Positions 59,225-64,000 of a stretch of DNA of 64,000 nucleotides are shown in pieces (positions within the stretch are counted from its first letter, which is position 1; each line of letters opens with the position of its first letter). The stretch spans positions 32,061 to 96,060 of the forward strand of contig JABCPU010000257.1 in assembly GCA_016800925.1 (NCBI GenBank), given 5' to 3'. The notes beneath the pieces were generated by a model that was not told where the DNA came from, ran no database searches, and saw only the letters and a program-made list of their open reading frames with translations. Both the position numbers and the translations under genes were made by a program. Origin of the DNA: Suillus spraguei (Eukaryota; Basidiomycota; Agaricomycetes; Boletales; Suillaceae).

Positions 59225-59905
59225 AGCTTGACGATTCTGGGGTGTGTATCATAGTGATGTAGTCATATTTAAATTTGCACAAAACGTAGACATAAGTGGT
59301 ACATACTACTGTGTAATTATGATAATTGTTGTATCCTTTGATGCGGATAGTCAGACGATCATTGCCCCAGTTCGCACCCGGTTTTAAAACGATCAGATCG
59401 GATCAATACAGTAAGTGACCCCCTTTTCTCCGTTAGACGACAGGGTGGAACGAGCCGGAGAATACTTACATCTTGAGGTCGCTCTAAGACCAGGAGGCTG
59501 GCGATATGAGCGTTATATATGAACACATATAGTACGTACGGCTTCTTATCACGAACCCTGAATTGTACTATAGCGAAAACGTGTAAGGCAGTGGTGTAAC
59601 ATTGAATTGTACTATAGCGAAAATGTCTAAGGTAGTATACTAACAAGGCTGGAATGTAATAGTATCCAGCATCGATGTAGAACGTGACTATCTTAAGAGG
59701 CGCAACCGCGGCATGGGAGTTTTAGTAGTCTCGGATGAAATGTGAGAGCGGAAGCAGAATTACGTAAGACTCTATCTAATTTCATTCCTCTAGAAAGACT
59801 TAAAGTCAGGGACGGACATAATGCAAGGTCATTTGGCTCCTTTTCCTTTTTTCCTTTGCTTAACTCTACGTGTTTTGGTTGCATCAGATACCTACCGGGG
59901 CTAAA
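59225..59905. other. Intergenic region
   Basis: The sequence between the Yop1-like gene and the Zn2Cys6 gene, on the same strand. It contains a direct repeat of about 30 bp (TTGTACTATAGCGAAAA with neighbours, near 59,563 and 59,605). No gene was seen. Confidence 0.45.
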
Positions 59906-59908
59906 GTC

Positions 59909-62900
59909 ATGCCTCAAGCATCCCGTGGAAATGCTCGTCAGCCTGACTCCAGGGAGGTCCAGAAGGCCATGGACAAGGAGCAGAAAAGAAGCCGAGGCGC
60001 CATGTCATGCGCTGAGTGTAGAAGGTGGGTGTTCCATTTTTGATTAGTTTCCACCTCTCATGTTTTGCGGCTAGACTCAAATTGAAATGCGATAAAACTG
60101 TTCCGTGCTCTTCATGCAAACGCAGAGGCTGTTCAGCTATCTGTCCTAATGGTACGGCACGTGTCAATCTGCTGTAAAAAATTTCCTCTTATCAAGGACA
60201 TGGGCGCTAGGTTCCCTCACGACTGGTCAGGGAACTCGGTGAGTCCCCTTCAAGCATGTGGGTCGCCGAGGACTCCATGTTAATGCTGTTCCTTGTTTCA
60301 GGTTTGTGCTAGCAGATACAGAAAAATTACATCAAAAGATTGCACAAATGAGTGACAGGATTCGTCAGCTTGAAGATGCACTCTCTATTGTGCAATCCGG
60401 TCCTGGCGAACAGCATCCTCTTCTGCATAGGGATCTTCTCGACATTAAGTCAATCATAGATTTGCACGCTGCTGTGGATGAGGAAACCACAGGTAAATCC
60501 AAGCCTGAGGTCGATGATGACTCCCAATACATCGAATCTTTTGGGACGCTCGCCATACGGGACGATGGAGCCGCAACTTTTTATGGTCCATCCGCCGGGT
60601 CGGAGGTTAGCATTAGATTTTCAACTTTTTTTACAATGGTTGATTGCATCACAATAATGCATTTAGAGCCTGCTCATCGTAGGTTACGAGGGACCTGTCA
60701 ATAGCGCCACTAGACTAATTATGTGCCACAGGGAGAGTCTGCTGTATCACCGACACCTGGTTTTAGTCCAGGCGACAGGACACAGCATAGTACTACTGAA
60801 CACCTGCCTTCCGGTGTCAAGCATTTATCAAAGTCTTTCCCTTTGGCTCCAGTGTTTAATGACGAGGTTGATCTCGACTACCTCATTCAACATCATCTAC
60901 CTCCTTGGCATCGTGCTCGTCACTTGAGTGAATTGTATCTCCAGCAAGCACCATGGTTCTTTGGAGCGGTAACAAAGAGGCAACTGATGGAGGAAAACCT
61001 TCCTTTATGGTACGCAGAGGCATCAGATCTCATTTATCTGGGTTCCGTGGCGCCACCAGTGACTTCGGGGAATGATGCTTTGACCAAAGGTCCTCATGAA
61101 CTCGCCCTGATGTTCGTAATATTCTGCTTTGGGGCACTGACGGATTACAGATTGCCCCCGCGCCAGACAACGAGGAAGCCGACATGTATTTCCAGCTTAC
61201 GCGCGCTGCCCTAAACTTGGAGCCCGTACTTGACCGTCCACCATCAGTAGCAACCATTCAGACGCTGGCTTTACTTGCAATTTATCAGGGCCTTTGCAGT
61301 GGAGAAAACAGCATCGAGAGCACTTGGGGAATCTTTGGACTGGCAACAAAATTAGCTCAGAGCGTGAGTGGTATTGTTTTCTTGTTTCTACTTATCTTGA
61401 CGCCGTGCTATACAGATTGGACTGCGTCAGTAATTCAGTCATTTCTATCATCGGTCAAATCAGCTCATCATTCACTGCCAGACCGTGATTGCGCCCGCTG
61501 GCAGCTATCTCCACAAGAGGTGCAAAGCGTCGTGCGTTGTTCTGGGAGCTATTCATCACAGACGGGTGGCAGGTAAATTTTATTTGGTAATTTCATGGAG
61601 TGTTATTAACCTTCGCAGTCCTTGGCCACAGGTCGTCTTGCTACGTTTTACCTGCCTTTTGTAGACTGTGAACTACCCAATGACCCCGACCCCACAGTGG
61701 ATGAAGACGGAAGTGTTTTATCAAGCTGTCGGTTCTATTTTCTTCTTTTTCGTATGTCAGTCTCAACGATAATAACCTCAGTCCCGGCATGGAAAGCTCG
61801 CTTTGGTTTCCATTGCATATCCGCAGTCATCCAACATGCTCAAACGGCAAAGGTGCCAAAGTATTCTGTTGTCATCGAACTAGATCGCAAGATTCGTGAC
61901 ATGGAGCTTCCAAAATACGCCCAGCAACCTCCCAGAGAAGGCGCTGAACTTGGGGAAGCAATGAGGCACTACATGCCCCGTAACTACCGACACCTTAGTA
62001 AGCGACTCAGTCTATCATCAAAGCAATTTCTGAGTTCGTTTCGTTGCAGCTCTGCTATATGTCCATCGATGTTTTTTTGCGGAAGCTGTATCAAACAACC
62101 CCACAAACCCTATGAGCAGCCCATTCGCCCCATCGTTCCTTGCAGGTTACCGCAGTGCCTGTGAACTGATTAGCGGTCTTCGTACACAGTTCGACTTGTT
62201 TCCAACACAAATTGCCCGCTTCTGGGTTTTGTGGACTCATGCATTTTCCTCATCCGTGAGCACACCTCGTCGGCATAACCGTCCTGAATTTCATGTTGAT
62301 GTTCCAACATAATCAGGTGATGCTGTCTTCTGTCGTTACGCATGCATCTGGAAGCGGTTCTCGGTCGAAGATCACAACTGCAGCCTTGACCGAGCTGCGA
62401 CGCGCTGTCAGTCTTTTCAAAGAGGCATCTGTTTTCGGAGGTCGAGCGGGGAAATTCCTTGTACGTCAGCACTAGCGCTGGTGTCTGAACACCGGACAAT
62501 GCATGCTGATAGTGATGCCTTTATAGCCTATCCTTGAGAGGCTGTTGCAGAAAGCTGAACAGGCATATAGTACTGCCACTCCTGCCGTGACTCGACGAGA
62601 TATCTTCTCGAACACTGGTCCAACGAAGTCGAAGGATGAACTTTCGATTTTCAGTGGGCAAATCAACAAAATTGCCACGAAGGCCCCCGTACCGCCGTCT
62701 TCAGGACGGTCCAGCCATTCACCTGGACATGGCAACAATATGAGTCAACCTCCCCCGGCGCAGGTAGAAGGCACTCCCCCGCAAGCATTTAGTAACATCC
62801 ATCCATCGCTACGCGAGCAGTGGAGCAGTTTTGAGGGGGATCTCAATACTCAGCTTCATAATGCTCAACGAGACGCGTATTACACAGAAGACGACGCTTT

Positions 62901-63579
62901 TGTGGTGCCCACGTCTACTGAGGAGTTACGCGGAATGGCTGGTATGTATGAGGGCGCATACCAGGCTCAGCCAGCTCAGCACCAACTGCATCCTGTTACA
63001 CAGCCACCACAAGGATACCATAGCCATGTTTCCGCATCGTCGCATGGGTATTCTCAACCGGTCGAGGCACAGAAGTCTTTTCAAAGCGAGAATCAGCGCC
63101 AGGAACCTGTGTATTCGTCTGGCAGTCAAGGGCAACGCTACCAGCACGAGCCGCAGTATACTCAGCCGCTGCCACAATCTCACCATCACCAGCCTGACAA
63201 TACCCAATACCGTGCAGACCCTCATCAGCAATATTCTCAGCGACATCCCCAGTATTATCAATATTATAGCCAGGAACAGCCTGCTCACTATGTTCATGAT
63301 CCATACCAGTCATCATCATCCTTCAGCACTGCAGATCCTCACGTACCTGGTGACTACAACGCAAGACCCTCCCAATCCTATTGGGAATCTGCACAGCAGT
63401 CGTATCAGGCGCAGGAAAGCGCTATGTATCATCAGTCCTCGTACCATGAGTACCAAACCTCCCAACACTCCCAAGCTCCTGGACCCGGTGCAGAATATCC
63501 GTCGCTTACCCAGCAGCATCTGCAAGAGACGTGGCAGTCATTTAATGTTTACGTCGGCTCGCCGGGTCGGCCGACGTAG
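59909..63579 (+). CDS. Zn2Cys6 transcription factor, two one-base frame breaks
   Basis: A nuclear DNA-binding regulator of about 995 residues in 12 exons: 59,909-60,024, 60,075-60,151, 60,211-60,238, 60,302-60,605, 60,732-61,363, 61,416-61,425, 61,482-61,572, 61,619-61,727, 61,782-61,997, 62,050-62,255, 62,317-62,460 and 62,527-63,579. The cluster CAECRRLKLKCDKTVPCSSC plus KRRGCSAIC lies at residues 34-62. Then come a linker and coiled coil (KLHQKIAQMSDRIRQLEDAL) and the fungal-specific factor domain (HRARHLSELYLQQAPWFFGA, AALNLEPVLDRPPSVATIQT, PFVDCELPND, TQIARFWVLWTHAFSSS). A Gln/Tyr/Ser/Pro-rich tail makes up the last about 250 residues. Exon 6 has 10 nt. The frame is one base short in a C5 run (61,155-61,159) and an A3 run (61,524-61,526); adding both makes 2,988 nt, a multiple of three. 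Target genes are unknown. Confidence 0.85.
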
Positions 63580-64000
63580 AACACGCACCTTCTACGCTTG
63601 TTCGGATTTGTGCTCCAGTGCTTTCATTTGGCCACCTAGCATTCATTTCACTTTTGTACTACCCTCCAGCGCAATATGTATCATTACTATTCGAAATATT
63701 GTATATAAGCTATATGCACTGCTTGAAGCAGGAATATTCTGTTCGGTTCGAGTGACGTACTTCGATGACAGGGGGTCTGGAAATCTCTTATGTGACACAG
63801 ACAGGAGTAGGAATAGGTATACGGGTAGGAAAAGACAACTCCTATAGCTCTCGTCTTCAAATCATCTGACTTCAGACATGCTCTGAGCTGTCGTAGAGGA
63901 CGCACCTCGGGCCAACCAATCCCCATCATTATGGCACTCCCCTATACTCAATCGAACCCCCGAATTTCCCTTCGAGCGAAGCTGCTTAGTGGGTACTCAT
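63580..64000. other. 3' region of the Zn2Cys6 gene
   Basis: Non-coding as far as I can see. It contains the 3' untranslated region (AT-rich, ATATTGTATATAAGC near 63,696). Too short to judge whether another gene begins before the window ends. Confidence 0.4.

Overview
The window is a piece of a basidiomycete (Agaricomycetes) nuclear genome. The genes are cut by many short GT-AG introns of about 41-67 nt, and the proteins are of clearly agaricomycete type. Examples are a 13-exon beta-1,3-glucan synthase, a velvet factor, a BAH/PHD-like protein and a Zn2Cys6 regulator. The species cannot be named from the sequence. All assignments come from reading translations by eye; no database search was run.

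Layout. 1-2.3 kb shows no gene. 2.3-2.7 kb is a palindrome-rich minisatellite and 2.9-3.5 kb a hAT transposase tail. 3,559-8,956 is a nearly complete Ty1/copia retrotransposon on the minus strand, with 282-bp LTRs, a 5-bp target duplication and a half-tRNA-iMet primer site. Then follow a SET/MYND gene (9.2-10.4), a membrane-anchored DUF3712-like gene (11.2-13.1), a 10-exon 2OG-Fe(II) oxygenase (13.6-15.2, minus), mitochondrial-type NADP isocitrate dehydrogenase (16.1-18.0, minus), purine nucleoside phosphorylase (18.5-19.8, minus), a small two-helix membrane protein (20.0-20.8) and the glucan synthase FKS1 (21.3-27.3). After the repeat island come velvet (54.2-55.4), a small acidic protein (55.5-56.2, minus), the BAH protein (56.5-57.9, minus), a TB2/DP1/HVA22 (Yop1-like) protein (58.1-59.2) and the Zn2Cys6 regulator (59.9-63.6).

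The unusual part is the repeat island at about 28.6-52.3 kb, between FKS1 and velvet. It holds (i) three loci (four copies) of a multi-exon C2H2-like zinc-finger gene, here called Z; (ii) three long copies and one fragment of an unidentified repeat, X; (iii) two inverted copies of a ~2.9-kb element, W (30,144-34,464 and 48,184-51,054), with ~80-bp terminal inverted repeats, each carrying five tandem ~148-bp units that look like tRNA-Leu(CAA) with A and B boxes and T-run ends; (iv) a 1,378-bp PIF/Harbinger element inside the left W copy only, with the empty site visible in the right copy; (v) a 323-bp near-perfect inverted repeat. The outer and inner flanks of the two W copies match only if the 13.7 kb between them (34,465-48,183) is turned round. 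The same turn gives all Z genes and all X copies one common orientation. I read this as an inversion caused by recombination between the two W copies.

Four host genes (SET, DUF3712-like, velvet, Zn2Cys6) show one-base frame breaks, mostly in or beside short mononucleotide runs, while splice sites and remaining codons are intact. When the indels are counted, each exon sum becomes a multiple of three. Sequencing error or very recent mutation is more likely than old pseudogenes.
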